Assembly (NCBI GenBank): GCA_014381465.1
Contig: JACNLP010000077.1
Span: forward strand, 1 to 39,180
Source: Flavobacteriales bacterium
GTDB taxonomy: Bacteria; Bacteroidota; Bacteroidia; Flavobacteriales; BACL11
Reading direction: 5' to 3'
Length of the DNA: 39,180 nucleotides
The notes beneath the pieces were generated by a model. The model was not told where the DNA came from, made no database searches, and saw only the letters and a list, made by a program, of their open reading frames with translations. A program made the translations under genes and the position numbers. This document shows, one piece after another, positions 8,324-16,199 of this stretch. How positions within the stretch are numbered: position 1 is the first letter of the stretch; every line of letters begins with the position of its first letter.

Positions 8324-8986
8324 ATGAATAATTTAGAACAAGAAATTTCAGGACTTAAAAGAGAACTTTTAAAAATGTTCCAACTAGTAGAAAAACAATG
8401 GAGAAAAAGCAGCATTGCTATTTTGGAATTTGATCAAGATATTGCTGAGGAAATTTCCTCCACTGAAAATAGAGTAAACGCAATGGAAATTGCAATTGAT
8501 AGAGAATGTGAGAATATCCTAGCTCTTTTATCTCCTGTTGCAATTGATTTACGCTTTGTGCTTTCTGCCTATAAAATAAATCATGAACTAGAAAGAGTAG
8601 CTGATATTGCTGACAGTATTGCAAATTATGTTTCTAACAATCAAACTGCATATCCTTCAAAAGTAGTAGCTGAATTAAATTTGGAAGACATGTTAAATCA
8701 ACTGCTTTCAATGCTTTCTGATATTTCTGATGCTTTTGAATATGAAGACACAAAAATTGCACGAAAAATTTTCAAAAAGGATAAAAAACTAAACCAATAT
8801 AATGCAGAAGCTACCTCTATAATATTGAATAATATGGATGATTTTGAAAGAGAAAACCTGATGTATTTACTCTCAACTATTCGTAAAATTGAGAGAGCAG
8901 GAGATTCAATAAAAAACATTGGAGAAGAAATTATTTTTCATCAAGAAGCCAGAATAGTCAAACACAAAAAAGCAGACAAAAAATAA
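8324..8986 (+). CDS. phoU: Phosphate signalling protein PhoU
   Basis: This is a 220-residue, all-helical protein with the two repeated three-helix PhoU domains (about residues 5-95 and 110-205). Each has the acidic metal-binding motif pattern: ELERVADIADSIANY in the first repeat and IERAGDSIKNIGEEI in the second. PhoU links the phosphate state of the PstSCAB importer to the PhoR kinase and keeps the Pho response off when phosphate is plentiful. It is the last gene of the pst operon, 11 bp after pstB. The next gene, the Na+/phosphate cotransporter, carries its own promoter starting 4 bp after the phoU stop. The length and layout are standard. Confidence 0.93.
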   Translation: MNNLEQEISGLKRELLKMFQLVEKQWRKSSIAILEFDQDIAEEISSTENRVNAMEIAIDRECENILALLSPVAIDLRFVLSAYKINHELERVADIADSIANYVSNNQTAYPSKVVAELNLEDMLNQLLSMLSDISDAFEYEDTKIARKIFKKDKKLNQYNAEATSIILNNMDDFERENLMYLLSTIRKIERAGDSIKNIGEEIIFHQEARIVKHKKADKK

Positions 8987-8989
8987 GTC

Positions 8990-9017
8990 TTAACAATTCC
9001 TTAACATTGCGATAACA
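8990..9017 (+). promoter_or_regulatory. Candidate Pho box of the Na+/Pi cotransporter gene
   Basis: TTAACA (8990), TTAACA (9001) and ATAACA (9012) are direct repeats exactly 11 bp apart, starting 37, 26 and 15 bp upstream of the -7 element at 9027. The phase relative to the -7 element is the same as at pstS and the porin. Confidence 0.7.
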
Positions 9018-9026
9018 TTTAAAATA

Positions 9027-9034
9027 TATTTTTG
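9027..9034 (+). promoter_or_regulatory. -7 promoter element of the Na+/Pi cotransporter gene (TATTTTTG)
   Basis: Exact TAnnTTTG match 23 nt before the ATG at 9058. It shows that the cotransporter can be transcribed independently of the pst operon. Confidence 0.65.
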
Positions 9035-9057
9035 CAGAAATTTTAAAAATATAAAAA

Positions 9058-10767
9058 ATGGAATTCGGAATTTACGAACTATTAAGATTAATTGGAGCAC
9101 TTGGTTTCTTCATCTATGGGATGAAAGTAATGAGTGATGGAATCCAGAAAGCAGGAGGAAGCAAAATGCGTCAAATACTAGGAGGAATGACTTCTAATAG
9201 ATACTTTGGTGTAATGACAGGTTTCTTAATTACTGCAATTGTACAATCATCATCAGCAACTACAGTAATGACGGTAAGTTTTGTAAATGCAGGATTACTT
9301 ACTTTAGTAGAATCGGCAGGGGTAATGATGGGAGCCAATATTGGAACAACTGTTACTGCTTGGATTATTTCTATATTAGGGTTTAAAGTAAAAATGTCAG
9401 CTATTGCATTACCAATTATTGCTTTTGGTATGCCAATGATGTTTGCCAGAAAAACTAAAACTAAAAACTGGGGAGAATTCTTAGTTGGTTTTGCACTTTT
9501 ATTTATCGGACTTTCTGAGTTAAAACATGCAGTTCCTGATGTAAAGAACAACCCAGAAATATTAAACTTTTTAGCTGGTTTTGCTGATATTTCATTTTTA
9601 TCAAGATTAATGTTTGTTGGTGTAGGTACACTTTTAACTATTGTAGTTCAATCTTCTACTGCAGCAATGGCACTTACTTTAGTACTTTGTAATACTGGAG
9701 TAATTCCTTTTGAAGTTGCAGCAGCAATGGTATTAGGTGAAAATATAGGGACAACAATTACTGCAGAACTTGCATCATTAGTAGGAAATGTACATGCTAA
9801 GCGTTCTGCAAGAATACATTCCATGTTCAATATTATTGGGGTTACTTGGATGTTGATTTTAATGCCTTACGCACTTGATATTGTTAATTATTTAGTGTTA
9901 AATTATACTGATATGATTTCACCTTATACTCCTGTAAATGAGTGGGGAGACAACATGTCTCCAGTACCGATTGCCTTATCATTTTTCCACACAGGGTTTA
10001 ATGCATTAAATGTACTTTTACTTATTTGGTTTGTACCTGCACTAGTAAGAGTTGCGGAAAAATCAGTTAAATCACAAGGGGATATGGATGAAAAATTTCA
10101 CTTGGAACATATCGGTACAGGGCTTATGCAAACAGCTGAACTTTCAGTATTAGAAGCAAATAAAGAAGTAGCTAAATTTGGGGAAATTACTAGCCGATTA
10201 CTCGATATGATTCCTGAATTATTAAAGGAAACTGATGATAAAAAATTTGGCAAACAAATGGCTCGCATCCGTAAGTATGAAGATATTACTGATAGAATGG
10301 AGGTGGAAATTGCTGATTACCTAGCAAAAGCATCTCAAGGTGAAATGTCTGATTCTGCTTCCATTAAAGTTAGAAGTATGATTTCAATGATTAACGATAT
10401 GGAAAGAATTGGAGATATTTGCTATCAAATGTCAATTTCAGTAGAGCGTAAAAACGAGCAGAAAGCGTACTTTACTCCTGAACTAAGAGAAAGTCTTGAC
10501 CAAATGATTACTGAAGTTCAAAAAGCAATGGTTATTATGAATAAAAACCTAGAATCTTCTTACTCTCAAGTTACAATTACTGATGCTAATGAGGCTGAAA
10601 TAATCATCAATAAGGTGAGAAATAAGTTGAGAAAAACTTACTTACAGAAAATTGAAAAAGGAGAAGTGAAAATGCAAACTGCTATGATTTACAACAATAT
10701 GATACACTCATTAGAAAAAGTGGGTGATCATATTTTCAATATTACTGAAGCAATTACAGGAAATTAA
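9058..10767 (+). CDS. Na+/phosphate cotransporter with C-terminal PhoU domain (NptA/YjbB type)
   Basis: This 569-residue protein has two parts. Residues 1-330 are an Na+/Pi-cotransporter (SLC34-like) membrane domain with two inverted QSS repeats: AIVQSSSATTVMT around residue 65 and IVVQSSTAAMALT around 202, each followed by a GxNIGTT motif (MGANIGTTVTAWI and LGENIGTTITAEL). Residues from about 360 form a helical PhoU-like domain (NDMERIGDICYQ and LEKVGDHIFNI). The protein would move phosphate across the inner membrane in a sodium-coupled way; in some bacteria family members export phosphate. It sits directly behind phoU with its own Pho-box promoter and is followed by a strong terminator. Direction of transport cannot be read from the sequence. 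Confidence 0.9.
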   Translation: MEFGIYELLRLIGALGFFIYGMKVMSDGIQKAGGSKMRQILGGMTSNRYFGVMTGFLITAIVQSSSATTVMTVSFVNAGLLTLVESAGVMMGANIGTTVTAWIISILGFKVKMSAIALPIIAFGMPMMFARKTKTKNWGEFLVGFALLFIGLSELKHAVPDVKNNPEILNFLAGFADISFLSRLMFVGVGTLLTIVVQSSTAAMALTLVLCNTGVIPFEVAAAMVLGENIGTTITAELASLVGNVHAKRSARIHSMFNIIGVTWMLILMPYALDIVNYLVLNYTDMISPYTPVNEWGDNMSPVPIALSFFHTGFNALNVLLLIWFVPALVRVAEKSVKSQGDMDEKFHLEHIGTGLMQTAELSVLEANKEVAKFGEITSRLLDMIPELLKETDDKKFGKQMARIRKYEDITDRMEVEIADYLAKASQGEMSDSASIKVRSMISMINDMERIGDICYQMSISVERKNEQKAYFTPELRESLDQMITEVQKAMVIMNKNLESSYSQVTITDANEAEIIINKVRNKLRKTYLQKIEKGEVKMQTAMIYNNMIHSLEKVGDHIFNITEAITGN

Positions 10768-10775
10768 TAAAGGTA

Positions 10776-10811
10776 AAAACTAGTGTACCAAAAGTTACAC
10801 TAGTTTTTTTT
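10776..10811 (+). terminator. Intrinsic terminator after the Na+/Pi cotransporter gene
   Basis: AAACTAGTGTA and TACACTAGTTT form an 11-bp stem closing an 8-nt loop, followed by a T run through 10811. It separates the cotransporter from the porin. Confidence 0.85.
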
Positions 10812-10835
10812 AAAGGCCATTTATTTGCAACATAA

Positions 10836-10863
10836 TTAACTTTAACTTAACACAAACTTAACA
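10836..10863 (+). promoter_or_regulatory. Candidate Pho box of the porin gene
   Basis: TTAACT (10836), TTAACA (10847) and TTAACA (10858) are direct repeats exactly 11 bp apart, starting 48, 37 and 26 bp upstream of the -7 element at 10884. This matches the geometry at pstS and at the cotransporter gene. Confidence 0.7.
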
Positions 10864-10883
10864 CGAGTACTTTTAGCTGTTGT

Positions 10884-10891
10884 TATTTTTG
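10884..10891 (+). promoter_or_regulatory. -7 promoter element of the porin gene (TATTTTTG)
   Basis: Exact TAnnTTTG match, with 31 nt between its end and the ATG, the same spacing as at pstS. The 19 nt from 10884 are identical to the pstS promoter from 4543. Confidence 0.7.
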
Positions 10892-10922
10892 CCCCATAAT
10901 TATTAACTTAAAAAATATTAAA

Positions 10923-11882
10923 ATGAAAAAAACAATTTTAGCACTTAGTGCTGCACTTTTAACAGTAATCTCTGTTAATGCTCAAGAAGGAAAACCTTCA
11001 GTAAAAATCTTCTCAAACTTCAACTATGATTTATCAGCTGAAGAAGGAGAAAATGCTTTTAAAGCATTTGAAATTAAAAGATCTTACCTAGGTTATTCTT
11101 ACAAATTTGATGAGAAATTCTCAACAAAAATAACTTTTGATGTTGGTAGTAATGATGGAGGGTCAGCTTATACTGCTTATTTAAAAGTAGCTACTTTACA
11201 ATGGAAAGCTACTGATAACTTAACTTTGAATATTGGACAACAAGGAGTAAAAAACTTTAAGTTTATGGAAAAAGCTTGGGGGAAAAGATACATTGCAAAA
11301 TCTGCACAAGATAAATACAAATGGTCAAGTTCATCTGACCAAGGTGTAACGGCTGACTATAAATTATCTGATAAATTAAGCTTTGATGCTCAAGTATTAA
11401 ATGGTGAAGGATATAAAAAATCACAAGATAATACTGGATTAATGAGAGGTGGTTTAGGTATGACATATAAAGCAATGGACAACTTATCTTTAAGATTACA
11501 TCATGATATTACTCCAAGAGCTACTTATACTGAAAATGATGCATCACAAAGCATTACTACTATTGCTTTTGCTTATAGTGGGAACAACTTTACTTTAGGT
11601 GGAGAGAAGAACTTAATGAAAAATGTAGGGAATGTTTTAGATGCAGAGAATGACATGATGAGTGTATATGGCGCATATAACTTAACAGACAAATACACTT
11701 TGTTTGCTAGATATGATGATGCTTCAGAAACTGCTAAAGCTGGAACTTATACAGTTTATGGAATTGAAAGACAAATGACTAAAGGAGTTACTGTGGCTTT
11801 AAATATGCAATCATGGACAGATGCTGCTGAGGGATCAGAAGCTGAAAATACTTTATACTTAAATTTAGAATACAAGTTTTAA
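10923..11882 (+). CDS. Outer-membrane porin, probably phosphate-induced
   Basis: This 319-residue protein has a cleavable signal peptide (MKKTILALSAALLTVISVNA, cut before Gln21). The mature part alternates amphipathic beta strands, with many aromatic and Gly residues and a C-terminal strand ending in NLEYKF, the terminal aromatic expected of outer-membrane beta barrels. Segments such as FEIKRSYLGYSYKFDEKFSTKITFDVG and YTVYGIERQMTKGVTVALNMQSW are typical porin strands and turns. The promoter carries three Pho-box-like repeats, and the gene directly follows the phosphate transport genes, so phosphate or phosphorylated-solute uptake across the outer membrane is the best inference. It may relate to the OprP/OprO porin family, but the sequence is short for that family and I cannot confirm it. 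Confidence 0.8.
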   Translation: MKKTILALSAALLTVISVNAQEGKPSVKIFSNFNYDLSAEEGENAFKAFEIKRSYLGYSYKFDEKFSTKITFDVGSNDGGSAYTAYLKVATLQWKATDNLTLNIGQQGVKNFKFMEKAWGKRYIAKSAQDKYKWSSSSDQGVTADYKLSDKLSFDAQVLNGEGYKKSQDNTGLMRGGLGMTYKAMDNLSLRLHHDITPRATYTENDASQSITTIAFAYSGNNFTLGGEKNLMKNVGNVLDAENDMMSVYGAYNLTDKYTLFARYDDASETAKAGTYTVYGIERQMTKGVTVALNMQSWTDAAEGSEAENTLYLNLEYKF

Positions 11883-11901
11883 TTAACAAATGAATTATAA
11901 T

Positions 11902-11932
11902 AAAAAGGCGATACTATGGTGTCGCCTTTTTT
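11902..11932 (+). terminator. Intrinsic terminator after the porin gene
   Basis: AAAAAGGCGATAC pairs with GTGTCGCCTTTTT around a TATG loop (one G-U pair), with further T residues after it. The A tract on the 5' side also allows it to act on minus-strand transcripts of the lipoprotein gene. Confidence 0.88.
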
Positions 11933-11984
11933 ATTGCTGTAATTTTGTAATATGAAAATGATTGAGATTAGCAGTAAAACAGCA

Positions 11985-12470
11985 TTACTCTATAATGATT
12001 AGCCCACTGCTCACCCAATCACTTTCATTTAAGGCTCTATCAAAAAGTTTGAGTTCAAATTTTATACTGTCCGAATTCCGATAAGTAATATCCACATCAT
12101 ATTTTAAATCCACTTTTAAGGATTTGTTTTGTCCTGTTGGTGTTAAATTTGGAATACGGATATGATAAGGAGGATCCGTATTAATAATTTGTAAATTACC
12201 ATTAATCATTTCATAATAATTGACAAAAAGATTATATTCAAAAGGTGGAATCGTATCCTGTTCAAACAGCCCAATATCCCCATCTCCATCAGTAAAATGA
12301 AGGTGTAATTCGCAAAGTTTTGTAATATTTCCAAGTGCATCCACACTGTCTTTTAATTCAAATTTTGTAAATTCTAAATATGGTATTTCGGAAAAAGATT
12401 CGCTTTTTTTGCAAGCACAAAAAAGCGTAAGCAATACAATAAATAATACTATTTTTGAGGATGCATTCAT
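11985..12470 (-). CDS. Small lipoprotein of unknown function
   Basis: This 161-residue protein starts with a lipoprotein signal peptide (IVLFIVLLTLFCAC, with the lipidated Cys at about position 20 followed by KKSES). The mature part contains LHFTDGDGDIGLFEQDT, an acidic DGDGD loop that could bind calcium, and is otherwise predicted to be beta-rich. It resembles small immunoglobulin-like lipoproteins common in Bacteroidota, but I do not recognise a named family. Its start codon overlaps the divergent acyl-protein synthetase gene region (the ATG codons at 12468-12470 and 12461 face each other), so the two promoters must lie within each other's coding sequence. Surface localisation is likely; function is unknown. 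Confidence 0.75.
   Translation of the reverse strand: MNASSKIVLFIVLLTLFCACKKSESFSEIPYLEFTKFELKDSVDALGNITKLCELHLHFTDGDGDIGLFEQDTIPPFEYNLFVNYYEMINGNLQIINTDPPYHIRIPNLTPTGQNKSLKVDLKYDVDITYRNSDSIKFELKLFDRALNESDWVSSGLIIIE
12450..12457 (+). promoter_or_regulatory. -7 element TATTTTTG ahead of the acyl-protein synthetase gene
   Basis: Exact TAnnTTTG match ending 3 nt before the ATG at 12461, again implying a leaderless transcript. It lies within the first codons of the opposite-strand lipoprotein gene. Confidence 0.5.
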
Positions 12471-13453
12471 TTGAAGATATTGAGCAGGTCAAAAGTAAGA
12501 TTTTTAACATTAATAATGATACTGAATTTGAAAATTTAGCATTATCCATTTTTGATTATCAAATGGAAAATAATCCTGTTTATGCGCCTTATGCTTCACT
12601 AATACTAAAAGGAAAAACACCAAATAATATTTATGAAATTCCTTTTTTACCAATTGAATTTTTCAAACATGAACAAATTATTTGCAAAGGACAGGGAATA
12701 GAAGAGGTCTTTTTAAGCAGTGGAACAACTGGTGAGCAAAGTAAACACCTTGTAAGTGATGCCTCAGTTTATGAATCTTCATATATTAAAACCTTTAAGC
12801 AGTTTTATGGCAATATTGAAGATTACTGCATACTAGCATTACTTCCAAACTATCAGGAAAGAGAAGGTTCATCACTCATTTATATGGTGGATGATTTAAT
12901 AGGGAAAAGTAAGCACCCTAAAAGCGGATTTTATTTAGGCAACCTTAATGAACTTTCAAAAACGATACAAGAACTAGAAAGCAAAGGGCAAAAAACAATT
13001 TTGTTTGGCGTAACTTATGCACTACTTGATTTGGCGAAAGAGTTTCCTCAAAAATTAGAGCACACTATTATTATGGAAACAGGTGGCATGAAAGGGAAAC
13101 GAAAAGAAATGCTAAAAGAACAACTACACGAAATACTTAAAAAAGCATTTTCTATTGAAAAAATCCATTCAGAATATGGTATGACAGAACTCTTGTCGCA
13201 AGGTTATTCCAAAGGGAAAAATATTTTTAAATCGCCACCATGGATGAAAATAATGATACGAGATGTAAATGATCCGCTATCAATAATTAGCAATAAAACT
13301 GGAGGCATAAATGTAATTGATTTGGCAAATATTTATTCTTGCCCTTTTATTGCCACACAAGATTTAGGGCGTACTTTTGATGACGGCAGTTTTTCAGTTT
13401 TAGGAAGGTTTTCCAATGCTGATATTAGAGGGTGTAATTTACTTATTCAATGA
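12461..13453 (+). CDS. LuxE-like acyl-protein synthetase / acyl-adenylate family protein
   Basis: The 330-residue product resembles the LuxE family of long-chain-fatty-acid protein ligases, which activate carboxylic acids as acyl-AMP. The adenylate-forming signature is FLSSGTTGEQSKH (about residues 86-98), followed by the LuxE-like ALLPNYQEREGSSLIYM. HSEYGMTELLSQGYS near residue 240 matches the YGxTE motif of adenylate-forming enzymes, and QDLGRTFDDGSFSVLGR is the expected C-terminal Asp/Arg region. There are no luxCDAB genes nearby, so bioluminescence is not implied. The ATG at 12461 is chosen over an in-frame TTG at 12455, which lies inside the -7 element. The stop overlaps the next gene in ATGA, so the two are coupled. 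The acyl substrate is unknown. Confidence 0.78.
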   Translation: MHSFEDIEQVKSKIFNINNDTEFENLALSIFDYQMENNPVYAPYASLILKGKTPNNIYEIPFLPIEFFKHEQIICKGQGIEEVFLSSGTTGEQSKHLVSDASVYESSYIKTFKQFYGNIEDYCILALLPNYQEREGSSLIYMVDDLIGKSKHPKSGFYLGNLNELSKTIQELESKGQKTILFGVTYALLDLAKEFPQKLEHTIIMETGGMKGKRKEMLKEQLHEILKKAFSIEKIHSEYGMTELLSQGYSKGKNIFKSPPWMKIMIRDVNDPLSIISNKTGGINVIDLANIYSCPFIATQDLGRTFDDGSFSVLGRFSNADIRGCNLLIQ

Positions 13454-13953
13454 TAATACGAAAAGCAACAATAGCCGATTTGGATGGTATAATGGACATG
13501 TACATATCATGCGTAAAAGGAATGATTGCAAACGGGATTGACCAATGGGATGAAACCTACCCAAATGCTGAGGTAATTAAAGAAGATTTAATTGCCCAAA
13601 CTTATTTTATTGCCATTGAAAAGGGAATTATTATTGGAGGAATAAATATTGACCAAAAGCAAGATCCCACTTATTTAGCAATAGATTGGCAAGATAAAAC
13701 AAATCAATTTTTAGTTGTTCATAGGTTAGCCGTAAAGGCAGAATACTGGAAAAATGGAATTGGAAAATCGCTTATGCTATTTACAGAAAACCTAGTTATT
13801 GAGAAAGGCTTAAATTCTATCAGACTGGACACCTATTCTGGCAACCCAAAAGCTTTGGAGTTCTATAATAAACTAGGATATACCGAACTAGGAACTATTT
13901 ATTTGAAAGAAGGAAAAAATGAGTATTATTGCTTTGAAAAAATTATCAGATAA
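13450..13953 (+). CDS. GNAT family N-acetyltransferase
   Basis: This 167-residue protein has the GNAT fold. The N-terminal strand MIIRKATIADLDGIMDMY is typical. The acetyl-CoA-binding segment is VHRLAVKAEYWKNGIGKSLM, with the R/Q-x-x-G-x-G/A equivalent at KNGIGK. The C-terminal part SIRLDTYSGNPKALEFYNKLGYTELG matches the closing strands and helix of the family. The start overlaps the stop of the acyl-protein synthetase gene by 4 bp, so the two enzymes probably work on a related substrate or protein. The acceptor cannot be inferred. There is no signal peptide, so it is cytoplasmic. Confidence 0.87.
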   Translation: MIIRKATIADLDGIMDMYISCVKGMIANGIDQWDETYPNAEVIKEDLIAQTYFIAIEKGIIIGGINIDQKQDPTYLAIDWQDKTNQFLVVHRLAVKAEYWKNGIGKSLMLFTENLVIEKGLNSIRLDTYSGNPKALEFYNKLGYTELGTIYLKEGKNEYYCFEKIIR

Positions 13954-14215
13954 ATATTTGTCGTCCTGAATATATGAAGGATTTCGTTTTTGAGATGTTT
14001 GGCTTTGCCGATTAAACATCAATTCGACTAACGCTCAAAAGGGCAAAAAAGCAAATAGATCTAAATCCAAAATCAGGAAATCATTTTTAACTTACATACT
14101 TCTGTGGGTTAGTTCCAAATAACTTTACATCTTTAATGGAGAAAAATTTTAAAATAAGTTTGCAGAGAGTCAAAATAAATTAAAATCGCTTTTTTGTATC
14201 TTGCACTTTTTTATA
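13954..14215. other. Non-coding gap with a hairpin and possible repeat remnant
   Basis: No gene is seen in these 262 bp. A stem of GATGTTT (13994-14000) and AAACATC (14014-14020), with an inner GGC/GCC pair, forms a stable hairpin without a T run. The preceding CGTCCTGAATATATGAAGGA (imperfect dyad) recalls short dispersed intergenic repeats of Bacteroidota, but no second copy was seen in the window. Confidence 0.35.
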
Positions 14216-14647
14216 ATGAAAAACATGACCGACACAAAACAAATTAAATACGACAATGCATACATGAGAATGGCATTGGAGTGGGCAAAACTATCACATT
14301 GTAAACGCAAACAGGTGGGAGCCCTTATTGTAAAAAATAGAATGATAATTTCAGATGGATACAATGGAACACCATCAGGATTTGAGAATTGCTGTGAAGA
14401 TGAAAACGAAAAAACAAAATGGTATGTATTACATGCAGAAGCAAATGCCATACTCAAAACAGCCAGCTCAACACACAATTGTAGCGGAGCAACTCTTTAT
14501 TTAACCATGTCACCATGTAAAGAATGTAGTAAATTAGTGCATCAATCAGGCATAAAACGATTGGTTTATTTAAATGGCTATAAAGACACTTCAGGATTGG
14601 AATTTCTAGAAAATGCTGGGGTGGAAATAACTCAATTATCTTTATAA
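14216..14647 (+). CDS. Deoxycytidylate (dCMP) deaminase family protein
   Basis: This 143-residue zinc-dependent deaminase would convert dCMP to dUMP for thymidylate synthesis. The zinc site is complete: HAEANAI with His73 and the proton-shuttling Glu75, and PCKEC with Cys101 and Cys104. The GALIVKNRMIISDGYNGTPSGFENC segment (residues 35-59) is characteristic of the dCMP/ComEB subgroup rather than of cytidine deaminases. ATG 14216 is used; an upstream in-frame TTG at 14201 would add HFFI-like residues that do not resemble the family, and a second ATG at 14225 is also possible. The S41 protease gene starts 3 bp after the stop, so the two are co-transcribed, though the products have no evident shared pathway. 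Confidence 0.88.
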   Translation: MKNMTDTKQIKYDNAYMRMALEWAKLSHCKRKQVGALIVKNRMIISDGYNGTPSGFENCCEDENEKTKWYVLHAEANAILKTASSTHNCSGATLYLTMSPCKECSKLVHQSGIKRLVYLNGYKDTSGLEFLENAGVEITQLSL

Positions 14648-14650
14648 AAA

Positions 14651-16198
14651 ATGAACAGACTCAAAAAACAATACCAACCAATTGCTTTCTCCATTGTTTT
14701 AATTATTGGTGTTTTAATTGGAGATTTTCTTAATAATACTAATAATGGAATTAGTAATTTTCAAATTCACCAAAATTCAAAAATCAATACTATTTTACAG
14801 CTTATTCAACAGGATTATGTGGACACAATAAACCCAAAAAAAATAGAAGAAAGTGCCATAAATTCTATTTTAAAAGAACTAGATCCGCACAGCACATATA
14901 TAAACACTAAAAAAATAAAAGGAGTGAATCAGGAAATGGAAGGAAGTTTTGGGGGAGTTGGTGTGGAGTTCAATATCCAAAATGATAGCATAGTAGTAGT
15001 TTCTCCTATTTCTGGTGGGCCATCCCAACGGCTTGGTATAAAATCGGGTGATAGAATTGTGCTAGTAAATGATGAAAATGTGGCTGGAATTGGGATTGAA
15101 AACCAAGGAGTAATTGACCGACTTAGAGGAGAAATAGGCACAAAAGTGAAAGTGGGGATAAAAAGAAAGAATGAAAAGGAAATCATTGATTATTCCATTA
15201 CTAGAGGGGAAATTCCACTTTTTAGTTTGGATGTAAAACTAATGCTAACAAATGATATTGGCTATATTAAACTCAACCGATTTTCTGGCACTACTACTGA
15301 TGAATTTATGGAGGCAACACAATTGCTTTTATCTAGCGGAATGCAAAATTTGATATTGGATTTAAGAGGGAATCCTGGGGGATATTTACAAGAGGCAATC
15401 AATATTAGTAATGAATTTTTAGATAGAGGAAAAATGATTGTTTTCACAAAAGGAAGAAACAGAAAAAAACAAGAATTTTATGCTAATAAAAGCGGGCTAT
15501 TAACCAAAATGAAAGTGGTAGTTTTAGTAGATGAGGGCTCGGCTTCTGCCTCAGAGATTGTTGCTGGGGCCTTGCAAGATAATGATAGAGCAAAAATTAT
15601 TGGTAGAAGAACTTATGGCAAAGGATTAGTGCAAGAGCAAATTCCTTTAATGGATGGTTCGGTGGTACGACTTACTACCCAACGCTACTACACCCCAACT
15701 GGCAGAAGCATACAAAAACCATACGAAAAGGGGAAAGATGAAGATTACTTTTTGGAAGTGTATGAAAGAGAAAAAGAAGATACTATAAGTATTGTCGATT
15801 CTTTTGTTTTTACAACTCCAAAAGGAAAAAAGGTGTATGGAGGTGGTGGCATTACGCCCGACTATCTTGTGCCGATTGATACTATTTTGGATAGTAAAAA
15901 AATGAGTATTTTTTTTAGAAAAAACTGGATTTTTGATTTTTGCTTTGATTATGCAGACAGGCACAGAGAAACTTTGACAAAAAAACAACTTTTGAAAAGG
16001 AATGTTTATTTGGATTTTGTAAGTTTTGTAAATGATAAAACTACTGAATTTGTATTTGATTTGAATGGAAACGAAATTGCTTATTTGGAAAAACAAATTA
16101 GAGCAAGTATAGGCAGAAACCTTTTTGGGAATGAATTTTTTTACAGCATTTTACTGCAAAAAGATAGATTTGTAGAAAGGGCAATAAAGGAACTGTAA
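14651..16198 (+). CDS. S41 family C-terminal processing peptidase (CtpA/Prc-like)
   Basis: This is a 515-residue periplasmic protease that cleaves proteins near their C-terminus. One N-terminal transmembrane or uncleaved signal segment (about residues 10-28) is followed by a helical region, a PDZ domain (about 100-185) with GSFGGVGVEFN and the ligand loop, and the peptidase core. The catalytic Ser lies within GSASASEI (296-303) and the general-base Lys in TYGKGLVQ is Lys324. LILDLRGNPGGYLQ (234-247) is the conserved S41 strand. The C-terminal 110 residues are helical and of unknown use. It is co-transcribed with the dCMP deaminase and followed after 1 bp by a purT-like fragment. Length and domain order are typical of Bacteroidota CtpA proteins. 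Confidence 0.93.
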   Translation: MNRLKKQYQPIAFSIVLIIGVLIGDFLNNTNNGISNFQIHQNSKINTILQLIQQDYVDTINPKKIEESAINSILKELDPHSTYINTKKIKGVNQEMEGSFGGVGVEFNIQNDSIVVVSPISGGPSQRLGIKSGDRIVLVNDENVAGIGIENQGVIDRLRGEIGTKVKVGIKRKNEKEIIDYSITRGEIPLFSLDVKLMLTNDIGYIKLNRFSGTTTDEFMEATQLLLSSGMQNLILDLRGNPGGYLQEAINISNEFLDRGKMIVFTKGRNRKKQEFYANKSGLLTKMKVVVLVDEGSASASEIVAGALQDNDRAKIIGRRTYGKGLVQEQIPLMDGSVVRLTTQRYYTPTGRSIQKPYEKGKDEDYFLEVYEREKEDTISIVDSFVFTTPKGKKVYGGGGITPDYLVPIDTILDSKKMSIFFRKNWIFDFCFDYADRHRETLTKKQLLKRNVYLDFVSFVNDKTTEFVFDLNGNEIAYLEKQIRASIGRNLFGNEFFYSILLQKDRFVERAIKEL

Positions 16199-16199
16199 A

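Noticed and set aside
11952-12002. A 16-codon ORF right after a TAATTTTG element (11940-11947)
   Set aside because: Too short, overlaps the end of the lipoprotein gene in antisense, and lacks a -33 element; most likely chance, or the start of a lost gene.
12461-13453. A bioluminescence (lux) operon
   Set aside because: Only a LuxE-like protein is present; no luciferase or LuxC/LuxD genes occur nearby.
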